Shown here one piece after another: positions 32,001 through 47,000 of a stretch of 64,000 nucleotides of DNA. Origin of the DNA: CAWBRY01 sp963791295 (GTDB lineage: Bacteria; Bacteroidota; Bacteroidia; Chitinophagales; Chitinophagaceae); assembly GCA_963791295.1 (NCBI GenBank), contig CAWBRY010000004.1, positions 620,001-684,000 on the forward strand, given 5' to 3'. The translations under genes were made by a program, and so were the position numbers. The notes under the pieces are model-generated. The model searched no databases, was not told the DNA's origin, and worked only from the letters and a program-made list of their open reading frames with translations. The first letter of the stretch is position 1. Every line of letters begins with the position of its first letter.

Positions 32001-35000
32001 GTCATCTCCACAGGCTACCGTGCTGGCATCTGCCGGAGTTACTGAACCATTTAGACCAGCAGATGCTGATATCGTATAAGGTCCGTTGAGCGTGAATATC
32101 GCATGTATCGTATGCGCTTCGCTTACATCACTGAACGTATAAGTGCCTACTGCTCCTACTGATACTCCATCCACGAGTACGTCAGCAATGCTGTAGCAGT
32201 CATCAGCGGTTATTGTGTAAGTCGCATCAGTACCGCAAGGCACGCTGCTTGTTCCTAAAGGACTGATCGCACCACCCGTAGTGGCAGTGGCAACTATATC
32301 ATAGCTACCGTTGCTTTCGAAGGTGGCCTCGATCGTATGCGGAACGATCACATTATTGATCGTGTACGTTCCGACTGCACCTACTGATACTCCGTCAACC
32401 TTGACGTCAGCAATGTGATAGCAGTCGTCTGCTGTAATTGTATATGTAATATTCTCACCGCAAACCACTGTCGTTGCATCCGCTGGTGTTATAGATCCGT
32501 TTGGTCCTGCGGTGGCTGTAACGATTGGCTGATTCACCGTAACCGTCGTTGAGGCGGTTGCCGTGTTGCTGTTTGCATCCGTTACTGTCCAATGGATGAC
32601 AGATACACCCGGATTGAACACTCCACTGGCATCATTGCCTGTTCCGTTGGTCACTGTTGTGTTACCAGTTACGGTGTATGTTATGGTTATCGGATGAAGA
32701 GGATCACAATTGTCCGTTGCGGCCAGGGCAGGTATCACATAAGTATTACCTGGATTCTGACAGAATACCTGTGCAGCCGGAGTGCTGGTAATGATTGGAT
32801 CTGTTTCATCTGTTACCGTCACATCAAACTGACATGTATTCTCATTTCCAAAGTTATCGGCGTATGTGTAGATCACATGGCTTGTACCTACAGGGAATAT
32901 ATGATTGACCGGTAAGGCTGTTGCGCCGATGTCGTTTCCATCTACTTTCACGCTCACCAGGTGAACCGTACCACATTCGTCGGTTACGGTAACTGGTTCT
33001 AAGCCCACTGTCTTGCTGCAATCAATTCCACCTTCTGTAGTGGCTGTTATTGAAAGCGGACAACTTGTAATCTGCGGACCTTCATTATCTGTCACGGTGA
33101 TCAGCTGTGTGGCGCTTGCGCTGTTGTTGCAGGCGTCTGTAGCTGTCCATGTACGCGTAATGACATAATGGTCGCCATCAATTGCTCCGACTACATCGCT
33201 GTGAGCTATCGTTACTGTTCCATTGCAATTGTCAGTGGCCGTTGCCGTGCCTGTATTTGTTGGGTCGTTAGGAGCATTGCAAGCAATACCCAGATTTGCC
33301 GGAGCGGTCACCACTGGTGCTACATTGTCAATTACCGTGATCAGCTGGCTGACTGAGCTGCTGTTTCCGCATGCATCGGTGAATGTCCATATACGCGTGA
33401 TGGTCAAAGGATCACTCTGACATCCTGCACCACCGTTGTTGGTCTCTGAAACTACACCGATGATGGTTCCTCCGCATTCATCTTCCACGCTTAGTGTTTC
33501 AGCGCCAAGTACATCATCTACGCAAGCATAGCTAGCTGCTGCCGGTGCTGCCGGCGGTGTTGGAGGCGTATTGTCGATCCTTGTAGTGTACTCAAATGAG
33601 CTGCTATTATTGGAAGGATCTTTATAAGTAACTGTAATTATTGTGTTGCAATCTGTACCAGAGAGCACAATGGTCCTTGATACGTTGCCAGCCGATGCGC
33701 AATTGTCGAGAGCGCTCGTTACCGCAATCACTGCATTAATGGCATCGCCGGCAGTGTGATAGCAAGAAGCTATCGTCCCGTGCGTAATCACCGGAGCCAG
33801 GATATCCTGAACAGTGATCGTCTGCGTATGAGTTGCTGTGTTAGAACAACCGTCCGTAGCGCTCCAGGTACGAGTTATCGTATAGTTATAGAATGTTGAC
33901 GTTGCAGGGTTGCTACCCTTGGTCGTTGTCGGCACTAATGATACCGCTACTGCACCAGCGCAATTATCCGTTGCTGTGATGGTCTGTAGCAGTGGCACGT
34001 TGGCGCAGCTCACTGTTACATCTGCAGGCAATTCACTCAGCACTGGTGGTTCTGTATCGGCACCGGTATAGGTTACCACTGCATTTGGAGCAGTTATGTT
34101 ACCACATGCATCCTTGATCTCATACGTGTAGGTTGCTGTCCAACCACAATTAGTACCGGAGACATCTGATGTCAACAAGGTAGCAGTTACAGTGCTGCAG
34201 TTATCCGTGTATTGTGCGGCTACTACTGCTTCTGTTGCTGCACCTGGTGCATTGGCCATACAAACGTTACCAACGAATCCACCTGGTAAAGTGCCAGTCA
34301 GAGACGGAGCTATATTATCTGTTATGGTAATGATCTGATCTGGTCAGCTGCCGGGTTGCCGAACAATCAGTCGACCAGATGCCATGTACGCGTGATTATG
34401 AATGAACCTGCGCATGGCCCATCTACCGTTACATCTGTAATACGTTGCATCGAGGGTGCCGTTGACGCAATTGTCGGCTTCATCGCTTACATCACCCGTA
34501 GCTGCTGGGAATGCATTGTATGAACAATCCGCATGCCGTATGAATCTTCAATATCTGCCGGACTGTGAATGTCGGAGCCGTATTATCATGTTACTGTGAT
34601 GGTCTGTGTCTGGTCAGCTGCAGCATTGCCTGCAACAATCTATCAGATGCCATGTACGTGTGATCGTGAATGATCCTGCGCATGCTCCTGCTACTGTTAC
34701 ATCTGATAGGTTGCATCCAGGGCTGCAGTGTGATCACAATTGTCAGCTTCATCGCTTACATCTCCCGTTAGCTGCTGGCGTGCATCGTATCACAATCGCT
34801 GCTGTATGAATCGTAACATCTGCCGGTACCGTGAAGGTCGGTGCGTATTATCCGTTACCGTAATGATCTGTATCTGATCTGCTGCTGCATTACCTGAACA
34901 ATCTTCCAAATGCCATGTACGAGTGATCGTGAATGATCCTGCACATGCACCTGCTACCGTTACATCCGAAAGGTAGCATGCAAGGCCTGCAGTATGATCG

Positions 35001-38000
35001 CAATTGTCAGCTTCATCGTTTACATCACCTGTGCTGCTGGAGATGCATTGTATGAACAATCCGCATGCTGTATGAATACGTCACATCTGCCGGTACTGTG
35101 AAGGTCGGTGCTGTATTATCTGTTACCGTGATGGTCTGGTCGTGAGTGGCTGCAGCATTGCCTGAACAATCGTCAATGCCAGGTACGAGTGATCGTAAGT
35201 GATCCTGCACATGCTCCTGCTACCGTTACATCCGTAATACGTTGCATCCAAGGCCCTGTGTGATCGCAATTGTCTGCTTCATCGTTTACATCTCCCGTTA
35301 GCTGACTGGATTTGAATTATAGCTACAATCCGCTGCACTGAAGATCTCTACATCTGCCGGTACCGTGAAGGTCGGTAGTGTATTATCCGTTACTGTAATG
35401 GTCTGTACCTGAGTCGGCTGCCGCATTGCCTGAACAATCAGTCAAGTGACCATGTACGTGTGATCATGAATGAACCTGCACATGCTCCTGCTACCGTTAC
35501 ATCTGTAATACGTAGCTGAAGGCCCGTTGATCACAATTGTCTGCTTCATCGGTCTACATCTCCCGTTAGCTGCTAGCGATGCATCGTATACCAATCGCTG
35601 CAGTATGAATCTCAATATCTGCCGGACCGTGAACGTCGGTGCTGTATTATCCGTTACCGTAATGATCTGTATCTGATCGAGCTGGTCGCATTACCTGCAA
35701 TTATCTACCAATGCCATGTACGTGTGATACGTGATGATCCTGCGCATGGTCCTGCTACTGTTACATCCGTATACGTAGCCTGCAAGGCGCAGTTGATGCA
35801 ATTGTCAGCTTCATCGGTTACATCACCTGTTGCTGCTGGCAGATGCATCGTATCCACATCCGCTGCTGTATGAATCGTCAACATCTGCCGGTACTGTGAA
35901 GGTCGGGGCTGTATTATCTGTTACCGTAATGGTCTGTACCTGATCGGCTGCTGCATTGCCTGCAATCAGTCTACCAAATGCCATGTACGTGTGATGATAA
36001 TGATCCTGCGCATGGACCTGCTACTGTTACATCTGTAAAGGTTGCCTGCAGGCCCGTTGAGCAATTGTCTGCTTCATCGGTTACATCACCTGTTGCTGCC
36101 GGAGTGAATTATAGTACAATCCGCTGCAGTAAAGATCGTTATATCTGCCGGACGCGTGAACGTCGGTATTGTATTATCGGTTACTGTAATGGTCTGTACC
36201 TGGTCGGCTGCTGGGTTACCACAGTTATCTACCAGATGCCATGTACGGGTGATGATATGGAACCTTCACATGGACCATCCACTGTTACATCCGTAAACGT
36301 TGCCTGAAGGCCTGTTGAGCAATTGTCTGCCTCATCGTCTACATCTCCTGTTACTGCTATCGAAGCATCGTAACCGCAGCTTGCATTCGTGAATACTTCC
36401 ATATCGGCCGGACGCGTGAACGTCGGTGCTGTATTATCCGTTACCGTAATAGTCTGGATCTGATCGGCTGCTGGGTTACCACAATCGTCTACCAGATGCC
36501 ATGTACGGGTGATGATGTGTGAACCTTCACATGGACCATCAACTGTTACATCCGTAAACGTCGCCTGAAGGCCTGTTGAGCAATTGTCTGCTTCATCTTC
36601 TACATCTCCTGCTGCTGCCGGAGATGCATCGTAACCACAGCTTGCATTCGTGAATACTTCTGCATCTGCCGGACGTGTGAACGTCGGCGCTGTGTTATCG
36701 GTTACCGTAATGGTCTGTACCTGATCGGCTGCCGGGTTGCCGCAGTTGTCCACCAGATGCCATGTACGGGTGATGATATGTGAACCTTCACATGGGCCAT
36801 CAACTGTTACATCTGTAAAGGTTGCCTGAAGACCTGTTGAGCAATTGTCCCCTTCATCGTCGACATCTCCTGTTACGGCTATCGAAGCATCGTAGCCACA
36901 ACTTGCATTCGTGAATACTTCTGCATCGGCCGGACGTGTGAACGTCGGTGCTGTATTATCATCGATATTAATAGTCTGTACGGCAATGCTACTAAATCCG
37001 CACTGATCAGTTATCGATAGGTTCTCGTTATTACAATAGGGCATGTTGTAACTTCCCACAACATCCGCACTTGAAACTGTCAATAACGCATCGGCAGTAC
37101 AGCCATCGCTGATAGCTAATCCCATACCTTCCAATGCGAGTACTGATGTCGCAGCAGCCGGAGCGTCCGCTACACCACATCCTTCGATATTGGCTATCGG
37201 TAATGTACCTGTTATTGTCGGCGGAGCCGCATCTATTCTCACATTATAGGTTACAGAATTGCTGTTACCACATTCATCCGTCACCGTTACTTTGATTACC
37301 CTATTACATGCGGGTCCAGATGTTTCTGTAACTAAACTTCCTTCCAGGTATTCATGACTTGTGCAATTGTCAGAATATATCGTCGCTGCCTCAACGGCAT
37401 CAACCGCTGTACCTGAAGACCCGAAGCAGAACGGAATCGTACCAGCTGTTATTGTCGGTTTGATATTGTCCGTTACCGTAATGGTTTGTACCTGGTCAGC
37501 TGCCGCGTTACCGCAGTTGTCTACCAAGTGCCATGTACGGGTGATTACATGTCTACCTGCACAAGGGCCATCGACTGTAACATCCGTAAAGGTTGCTTGC
37601 AATCCTGTAGAACAATTATCTAATTCATTTGATACATCACCTGTTACACCAACCGATGCATCATATCCACAATTCGCGTCAGTAAAGATTTCGATATCTG
37701 CAGGACGTGTGAATGTCGGTGCTGTATTATCACTTACTGTAATGGTCTGTGTAAATGTCGGACTCGTGTTACCACAAACATCCGTAAAGTTCCATGTACG
37801 TGTCCGCACATAGTTGCTTACGCATGTACCTGGAGTTATATCGTCGCTTAATACATGAATCGTTGCAGAACTGCATGTTTCAGTCGCCGTAGGCGCTAAA
37901 GCCAATGCCTGTGCTATTCCTGTTGCGTCACTGCATTCCAGCGTTGCGTCAAGGTCTCCTGCCAGTTCAACAATTGCTGGAGGGGTTGTATCTTCTATGG

Positions 38001-41000
38001 TGAAGGTAGCTGAAGTTACGTTTGTGTTTCCACATTCGTCAGTTGCAGTAAAAGTTACTGTTGCTGATCCGGTTGCTCCACAATCATCGCTTAAGGCAGT
38101 AAAGTCATTACTGAAGGTGATTGATACCACGCACATGTCGGATGCTGCTGCTCCTCCATTAGTGGTAACCAGTCATTCAATGCAGCTGCATTACCTGCGC
38201 CATCACACTCTACTGTCATATCCGATGCAGGAGTATCAATAGTCGGATCTGTTGTATCTTCTATGGTGAACGTAGCTGTAGTGTACTTGTGTTTCCACAT
38301 GCATCCGTTGCAGTAAACGTTACTGTCGCTGATCCGGTTGCTCCGCAATCATCGCTAAATGCAGTGAAGTTATTACTCCAGGTTACTGTACCACTGCATA
38401 CATCAGATGCTGCTGCTCCGCCATTGTGTCAAGCCATGCATTCAATGCTGCTGTGTTTCCTGCTCCGTCACACTCTACTGTCTGTCTGATGCCAGTACAA
38501 TAGTCGGATCTGTGTATCTTCTATCGTGAAGGTCGCTGTAGTTGCTGATGTATTACCGCATGCATCCGTTGCTGTAAAGGTCACTGTTGCTGTTCCTGTT
38601 GCTCCGCAATCATCGCTTAATGCAGTGAAGTTATTGCTCCAGGTCACGACCGCTGCATACATCGGTTGCTGCTGCTCCGCCATTGATTGCAAACCATGCA
38701 TTAAGTGCTGCTGTATTTCCGGCTCCGTCACACTCTACCGTGCTGTTCGATGCCTCGGTATCGATCGTCGGATGCTGTGTGTATCTTCTATAGTAAAGGT
38801 TGCTGTTGTAGTACTTGTATTTCCACAGTCATCCGTTGCAGTAAATGTCACTGTTGCTGTTCCTGTTGCTCCGCAATCATCGCTTAATGCAGTGAAGTTA
38901 TTGCTCCAGGTCACTGACCACTGCATACATCAGATGGCTGCTGCTCCGCCGTTGTTGGCTAAGCCATGCATTCAATTGCTGCTGTATTGCCGGCTCCGTC
39001 ACACTCTACCGTGCTGTTTGATGCCTGCGTATCGATGGTCGGAGCGGTTGTGTCTTCTATCGTAAAGGTTGCTGTTGTAGTGCTTGTATTTCCACAGGCA
39101 TCCGTTGCAGTAAAGATTACTGTGGCTGATCCTGTCGCTCCGCAATCATCGCTTAAGCCGTGAAGTTATTGCTCCAGGTTACCGACCACTGCATACATCG
39201 GATGCCACTGCTCCGCCATTGTGGCAACCATGCTATTCAATGCGCTGTGTTCCTGCTCCGTCACATTCTACCGTGCTGTTCGATGCCTGCGTATCGATGG
39301 ATGGAGGCTGTGTGTATCTTCTATCGTAAAGGTTGCCGTTGTGGTTGACTTGTGATTTCCGCAGTGCATCCGTTGCCGTAAACATCACTGTTGCACTTCC
39401 CGTTGCTCCGCAATCATCGCTCAGATGCAGTGAAGTTATTGCTCCAGGTCACTGTACCACTGCATACATCAGATGCCACTGCTCCGCCATTGTTGGCAAG
39501 CCATGCATGCAATTGCGCTGTGTTGCCGGCTCCGTCACACTCTACCGTGCTGTTGGATGCCTCCGTATAAATCGTCGGTGCCTTGTAGTATCTTCTATTG
39601 TAAACGTCGCTGTGGTCTGTACTTGTGATTTCCACAGTGCATCCGTTGCAGTAAAGATCACTGTTGCACTGTCCTGTCGCTCCGCAATCATCGCTGAGAT
39701 GCAGTGAAGTTATTGCTCCAGGTCACGTCCTCTGCATACATCGCTTGCTACTGCTCCGCCATTGTTGGCAACCATGCATTCAATGCTGCTGTGTTTCCGG
39801 CTCCGTCACACTCTACCGTGCTGTTTGATGCCTCCGTATCGATGGATGGAGGGGTGTGTATCTTCTATCGTAAACGTCGCTGTTGTTGTTGCTGAAATAT
39901 TACCACAGTGCATCCGTTGCAGTAAAGGTCACTGTTGCACTTCCTGTCGCTCCGCAATCATCGCTGAGAGCAGTGAAGTTATTGCTCCAGGTCACTGTAC
40001 CGCTGCATACATCGCGAAGCCACTGCTCCGCCATTGTTGGCTAAGCCATGCATTCAATGCAGCTGTATTGCCCGCTCCGTCACACTCTACCGTGCTGTTT
40101 GATGCCTCCGTATCGATGGATGGAGGCGGTTGTATCTTCTATCGTAAAGGTTGCCGTTGTGGTGCTTGTATTTCCGCATGCATCCGTTGCAGTAAACATC
40201 ACTGTTGCACTTCCCGTTGCTCCGCAATCATCGCTGAGAGCCGTGAAGTTATTGCTCCAGGTCACGACCACTGCATACATCAGTGGCCACTGCTCCGCCA
40301 TTGCTGGCTAACCATGCATTCAACTGCTGCTGTGTTGCCTGCTCCGTCACACTCTACCGTGCTGTTTGATGCCTCCGTACATGGATGTCGGGCCGTGTGT
40401 ATCTTCTATCGTAAAGGTCGCTGTTATGGGCTTGTATTTCCGCAGTGCATCCGTTGCTGTAAAGATCACTGTGGCTTCCTGTCGCTCCGCAATCATCGCT
40501 TAATCCAGTGAAGTTATGGCTCCAGGTCACGTACCACTGCATACATCGGATGCCACCGCTCCGCCATTGTTGGCTAAGCCATGCATTCAACTGCTGCTGT
40601 GTTGCCTGCTCCGTCACACTCTACCGTGCTGTTCGATGCCTGCGTATCGATGGATGGAGGACCGTGTGTATCTTCTATCGTAAAGGTCGCTGTTGTGGTG
40701 CTTGTATTACCGCAGTGCATCCGTTGCCGTAAAGATCACTGTTGACTTCCTGTCGCTCCGCAATCATCGCTGAATGCAGTGAAGTTATTGCTCCAGGTCA
40801 CTGTACCACCGCATACATCTGATGCACTGCTCCGCCATTGTTTGCTAACCATGCATTCAATGCTGCTGTGTTGCCGGCTCCGTCACACTCTACCGTGCTG
40901 TTTGATGCATCGGTAGAGATCGTCGGGCCTTGTGTATCTTCTATCGTGAATGTCGCTGTCGTTGACTTGAATTTGCCGCATGCATCTGTTGCAGTAAACA

Positions 41001-44000
41001 TTACTGTTGACTGTCCTGTTGCGCCGCAATCATCGCTCAATGCCGTGAAGTTATTGCTCCAGGTTACGCCTCAGCATACATCAGTTGCTGCTGCTCCACC
41101 GTTGTTGGCAACCATGCATTCAATGCGCTGTGTTTCCTGCGCCGTCACACTCTACCGTGCTGTTCTGATGCCTGGTATCGATGGATCGGTGCCTGTGTAT
41201 CTTCTATCGTGAATGTCGCTGTCGTTGATTTTGCATTACCGCAGTGCATCCGTTGCTGTAAAGGTCACTGTTGCACTTCCTGTCGCTCCGCAATCATCGC
41301 TTAGAGCCTGTGAAGTTATGTGCTCCAGGTTACGTACCCTGCATACATCGGTAGCTGCACTGCTCCGCCGTTGTTGGCAACCATGCATTCAATGCGCTGT
41401 GTTTCCGGCTCCGTCACACTCTACCGTCTGTTTGATGCCTGGTATCGATGGTCGGTGCCGTTGTATCCTCTATCGTAAAGGTCGCTGTCGTATGACTTGC
41501 ATTACCGCAGTGCATCCGTTGCAGTAAAGATCACTGTTGCTACTTCCTGTCGCTCCGCAATCATCGCTGAGAGCCGTGAAGTTGTTGCTCCAGGTCACCG
41601 CGCCACTGCATACATCGTGGCTACTGCTCCGCCATTGCTGGCAAGCCATGCATTCAATGCGCTGCGTTTCCTGCGCCGTCACACTCTACCGTCTGTTCTG
41701 ATGCATCTGTACGTGAATCGTCGGCCCTTGTGTATCTTCTATGGTAAACGTTGCTGTTGTTGCACTTGTATTGCCGCATGCATCCGTTGCAGTAAAGATC
41801 ACTGTTGCACTTCCTGTGGCTCCGCAATCATCGCTGAGAGCCGTGAAGTTGTTGCTCCAGGTCACCGCGCCACTGCATACATCAGAAGCTACTGCTCCAC
41901 CATTGTTGGCAAGCCATGCACTCAATGCTGCTGCGTTTCCAGCGCCGTCACACTCTACCGTGCTATCTGATGCATCGGTAGCAAATATACCGGACCCTTG
42001 AGTATCTTCTATGGTAAACGTTGCTGTCGTTAACTTGCATTGCCGCATGCATCCGTTGCAGTAAAGATCACTGTTGACTTCCTGTGGCTCCGCAATCATC
42101 GCTGAAAGCCGTGAAGTTATTGCTCCAGGTCACTGTACCACTGCATACATCAGAAGCTACTGCTCCACCATTGTTGGCAAGCCATGCACTTAATGCTGCT
42201 GCATTTCCGGCTCCGTCACATTCTACCGTCTCATCTGATGCATCGGTAGAGATAGTCGGACCTTGAGTATCTTCTATCGTAAACGTTGCCGTTGTTGTGT
42301 TGAAATATTGCCACATGCATCCGTTGCAGTAAAGGTTACTGTTGCAATTCCCGTTGCTCCGCAATCATCGCTGAGAGCCGTGAAGTTATTGCTCCAGGTC
42401 ACGCGCCACTGCATACATCAGATAGCTACTGCTCCACCATTGTTGGCAAGCCATGCACTCAATGCGCTGTGTTTCCAGCGCCGTCACACTCTACCGTCTC
42501 ATCTGATGCCGGAGTAGTGATGGATGGCCCTTGAGTATCTTCTATCGTAAAGGTTGCCGTTGTTGTTGCTTGAAATATTACCGCATGCATCTGTTGCAGT
42601 AAAGGTTACTGTTGCACTTCCTGTGGCTCCGCAATCATCGCTGAGAGCCGTGAAGTTATTGCTCCAGGTCACCGCGCCACTGCATACATCAGAAGCTACT
42701 GCTCCACCATTGTTGGCAAGCCATGCATTCAATGCTGCTGTATTGCCGGCTCCGTCACACTCTACGGTCTCGTCTGATGCCGGAGTAGTGATGGATGGCC
42801 CTTGAGTATCTTCTATCGTAAAGGTTGCCGTCGTTGCACTTGTATTGCCGCATGCATCCGTTGCAGTAAAGATTACTGTTGCACTTCCTGTGGCTCCGCA
42901 ATCATCGCTGAGAGCCGTGAAGTTGTTGCTCCAGGTCACCGCGCCACTGCATACATCAGAAGCTACTGCTCCACCATTGTTGGCAAGCCATGCATTCAAT
43001 GCTGCTGTATTGCCGGCTCCGTCACACTCTACGGTCTCGTCTGATGCCGGAGTAGTGATGGATGGTCCTTGAGTATCTTCTATCGTAAAGGTTGCCGTCG
43101 TTGCACTTGTATTGCCGCATGCATCCGTTGCAGTAAAGATTACTGTTGCACTTCCTGTGGCTCCGCAATCATCGCTGAGAGCCGTGAAGTTGTTGCTCCA
43201 GGTTACACTATTACATGCGTCTGACGCAACGGCTCCCCCATGATTTGTCAACCATGCTGCCAATTCTGCTGCATTGCCTGATCCGTCACACTCTACCGTA
43301 GTGCTTGATGCAACAGTGGTGATTGAAGGTGGTGTCAGATCCTTTCCTGTATGAGAATAAGTCTGATTAGAAAGTGAATTACCACATCCATCACTTACTG
43401 TGTAAGTATATGTTACTGTCCAATTGCAATCCGTTCCTGGTACATTTGTTCCAGTCAGACGGCAGTTAATGCCCAATCGCAATTGTCAGTAAATCCTTCC
43501 AAGGCATGCGCTTCAGTAAATGCGGGAACAGACGCATCGGCATTTACTTTACAGGAATTTGTTCGACTTTACCCGCATAAGGCGTAGCCGTCAAACCGGG
43601 TCGGCGTATTATCCACCCTCGTCGTATAAATTACCGTACCAAAATTTACACAATTATCAAGTCCCACGACAGTAATCGTTGTTATACAACCACCTTCTTC
43701 TGGATCGCTGCTTGCAGATAAGATTTTGAGCATCGAAACCAGGAGCGTTATCGGTGGCTGTTGTCGCGTCTATTGCCGCCTGCAAAGCCTCCTCAATCGT
43801 ATGGTAACAACTTTCAATAGTACCTGCTACCAATATCGGATCTTCTGTATCTGCTACAGTCACCGTCTTCGTGCAGGTTGAACTACATCCGTTTAGATCA
43901 ACAATAGTCAATGTTAACGTAAACGATCCGCCACAACTTCCGTCGGTTGCTACAATCACACTTTGACCAGTAGAAGGATCAGGAATAGTAGCATTTCCAG

Positions 44001-47000
44001 TGATAGTCCACAAATAGCTAACCATACCGGAAGGAGCAGAATACGTAGACGGTTCATCGGACTCTAAATCAGAAGAATTAGGCACAACTGAAGCCGCACC
44101 TGTAATTGAACAGGCAGGCAATGGATTTTCTGTTATTTAACAGAACCCAAGGGGGCAGAACAATTAGATTCGTTCGTGGCAATAACGGAAATGATATCAC
44201 CACTATTAAGATCGTTTGTTGTATAAACATTCGAGGCATCATCTTGAACAATGGTCGATCCGTTTTTCTTAAACTGATAGTTCACAAATCCAGGAGTTGC
44301 AGTGAATATCACTGTGCCCTGATCGCATATAATATTATCATTTGCAACATTGCCCGATGTTTCAGTAGCTACAAGACTGCCGGTTGGTAATGCATTTAAC
44401 AACAATGGCTACTGCGCCAAATGTCACAACGCAACCATCTGAATTGGTTACTTCTACTGTAATGGTCTTGTTAGTTGTAAATGATTTACTAAAAGTATTT
44501 GAACCGCCATTTTGGTCTTCTATTCCATTTATCAGGAAGCGATAATTCGAATATCCTCCTGTGGCAGTAAAGAGCACATTGTCCCCAGAACAAATGGTAT
44601 TATCATTGGAAGCGACGCCGGATGTTTCGGCGGCACTCAATGTGCCGGTTGGTATGGCGTATACTATAACTTGTTGCGGATAGACACTCGTACAGAATGT
44701 ACTCAGATCCGTATAAGAATAGTTGATAGTATGAGTACCCACTCCTGCTGTTGCAGGATTAAAGGTGTAGGTACCATCATCGTTGTTCGTTATTCCCGGA
44801 CCTGTGATCTGTCCCTGCGGAGAGTGATTACCAGTTAATGTAGTCGCAGCTGGTGAATTCAAACAATAAGTTGCAGCCAGGCCAGTAAAGCTTACTGTCG
44901 GACCTGGGTCTATTGTAACGGTTACAGATCCTACAAGCTTAACAGTACATCCTTTCGAATCTGTAATTTCAATATTGCCATTATTAGACGGACTATAAGT
45001 TGTAGTCGAAGGTGGGGTAACCGTAACCGTATAAGGACCAGCGCCAACAGGAACACCATTAATAACATAAGGAGGTGTACCACCTATAATTGAATTAACG
45101 GTGAGGTTGGTTGAAAATCCCGAGCAAATACTTACTGGAGCGTTGCCGGTGATATCAGCTGTCAATTCATCAGGCTGCGTAAGAGTGACGAACTGACAAT
45201 CCGGATCAACTGTCACGGCTGCGGTTGTGTTACTACAACCCGTGGCAGTACTGGTAAATGTAAATGTGACTGTTCCGACCAGGTTAATCCAGTTACTACC
45301 CCAGCACTTGTTACTGAGGCCCTGCCAGCCGGCGTGGCAACCCAGGTACCACCGGATAGTGGGAGATAAAGTCGTTGTGCCACCAATACAAATAGTAGTG
45401 GCGCCTGTGATGCTAACTGTTGGCAACGCGTTTACAGTAACCACCACGGATGCACGGGTACTGCTTGCACAGCCGGCTCCGCTAAATGATTCTGCGTAAT
45501 ATGTTGTTGTGGTAGAAGGGCTAACTGAAAAATTGGCTCCGCTAGCACTTGTTCCAATATTTGAACCTCCGCTAGGGACAGTATACCATCTAATGGTGTT
45601 CCCTGATGAAGTTGCATTTAAATTGGAGGAAGTTCCAACACATATTGTAGATAATGTTGCAGTAACTGAGGTAGGTACAGATGGCAATGCATTTACAGTT
45701 ACTGTTACTGGAGTACGTCCTGTACTAACACAACCGCCAGAGGTAACTCCTTCGGCATAATATGTTGTTGTTGTAGAAGGACTAACTGAAAAGTTTGCTC
45801 CGCTTGCACTTGTACCCAGATCAGTCCCACCTGTGGCTGCATCGTACCAATGTATTGTATTCCCTGCAGATACAGCACTTAGATTCGATGACGAACCAAT
45901 ACAAATAGATGATGGTGTAGCAGTAACGGACGTGGGAGGGGCTGGAAAAGCAGTAACTGTGACAGTCACCGGTGTCCGCGTAAGGCTTACGCATCCCAAG
46001 CCATTAAGTGCTTCAGCATAATAAGTTGTTGTCACTAGAAGGAGTGACTGGAAAATTCGCTCCACTGGCACTAGTTCCAATATTTGACCCCCGATAGAAA
46101 CAGTATACCATTGTATCGTGTTACCTGCCGAAGTTGCATTTAGATTCGAAGCTTGAACCTACGCAAATTCCAGAAGGTGTTGCTGTAACTGAAGTAGGAG
46201 CAGCCGGAGCTGGATTCACTGTAACTGTTACGGGTGTTCGGGTCGCACTTGGGCAGCTTCCGCTAAATGATTCGGCATAATATGTTGTAGTTGTGGAAGG
46301 ACTAATTGAAAAGTTCGCTCCGCTCGCACTGGTTCCAATATTCGATCCACCGGTAGAAACAGTATACCATCTTATTGTATTTCCTGCTGAAGTTGCGTTA
46401 AGATTGGTCGAAGTTCCCTGGCAAATCGTAGATGGTGTTGCTGTAACCGATGTGGGTGCTGCCGGTACCGCATTTACTGTAACAGTTACTGCAGTACGAG
46501 TTGAACTTACGCATCCCGATCCGTTGAGTGCCTCAGCATAATAAGTTGTTGTCGTGGAAGGAGTGACTGAAAAGTTTGCACGCCGCTCGCACTGGTTCCA
46601 ATATTTGATCCATCCTGAGGAAACGAGTATACCATCGTATGGTGTTCCCGGCAGAAGTTGCATTAAGATTTGAAGATGCACCAACGCAAATTGCAGGAGG
46701 CGTTGCTGTAACTGCCGTAGGAGCTGCCAGGAATTGCGACTATGGTTATAGGGGCAGAAGTAAATACTGTGTTACCAGCAACCGACGTGCCCGTCTGCAG
46801 CCCCCGTATTATTTCCAAACCAACAATCATCCCTCCTTAACAACGTCGAAAGTTAAATTGTTCGTACCTGCTGAAAGAGGAGTTGTGTAATTAAATGCTG
46901 GAGTGATATTAGCGTTCGATGCCGTAATTGTAAGTGTATAGGTTCTTGTTGCTCCTGGGGCCAAATTACCTGCATCCGTCCGGACATGGTAGTCGGTCCA

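Noticed and set aside
38000..42500. Many plus-strand ORFs of 60-250 codons in the HYR region
   Set aside because: Shadows of the minus-strand repeats in other frames; the minus frames carry recognisable HYR domains with conserved Cys.
34310..42500. Programmed frameshifting or phase variation as the reason for the broken frames
   Set aside because: Indels are scattered over nearly every unit at different columns and also occur in unrelated genes. Phase-variable tracts would be few and at defined simple repeats.
37980..43330. Regular 267-base periodicity as a possible CRISPR or other repeat-spacer array
   Set aside because: The whole period is coding and conserved; there are no short repeats with unique spacers and no cas genes.
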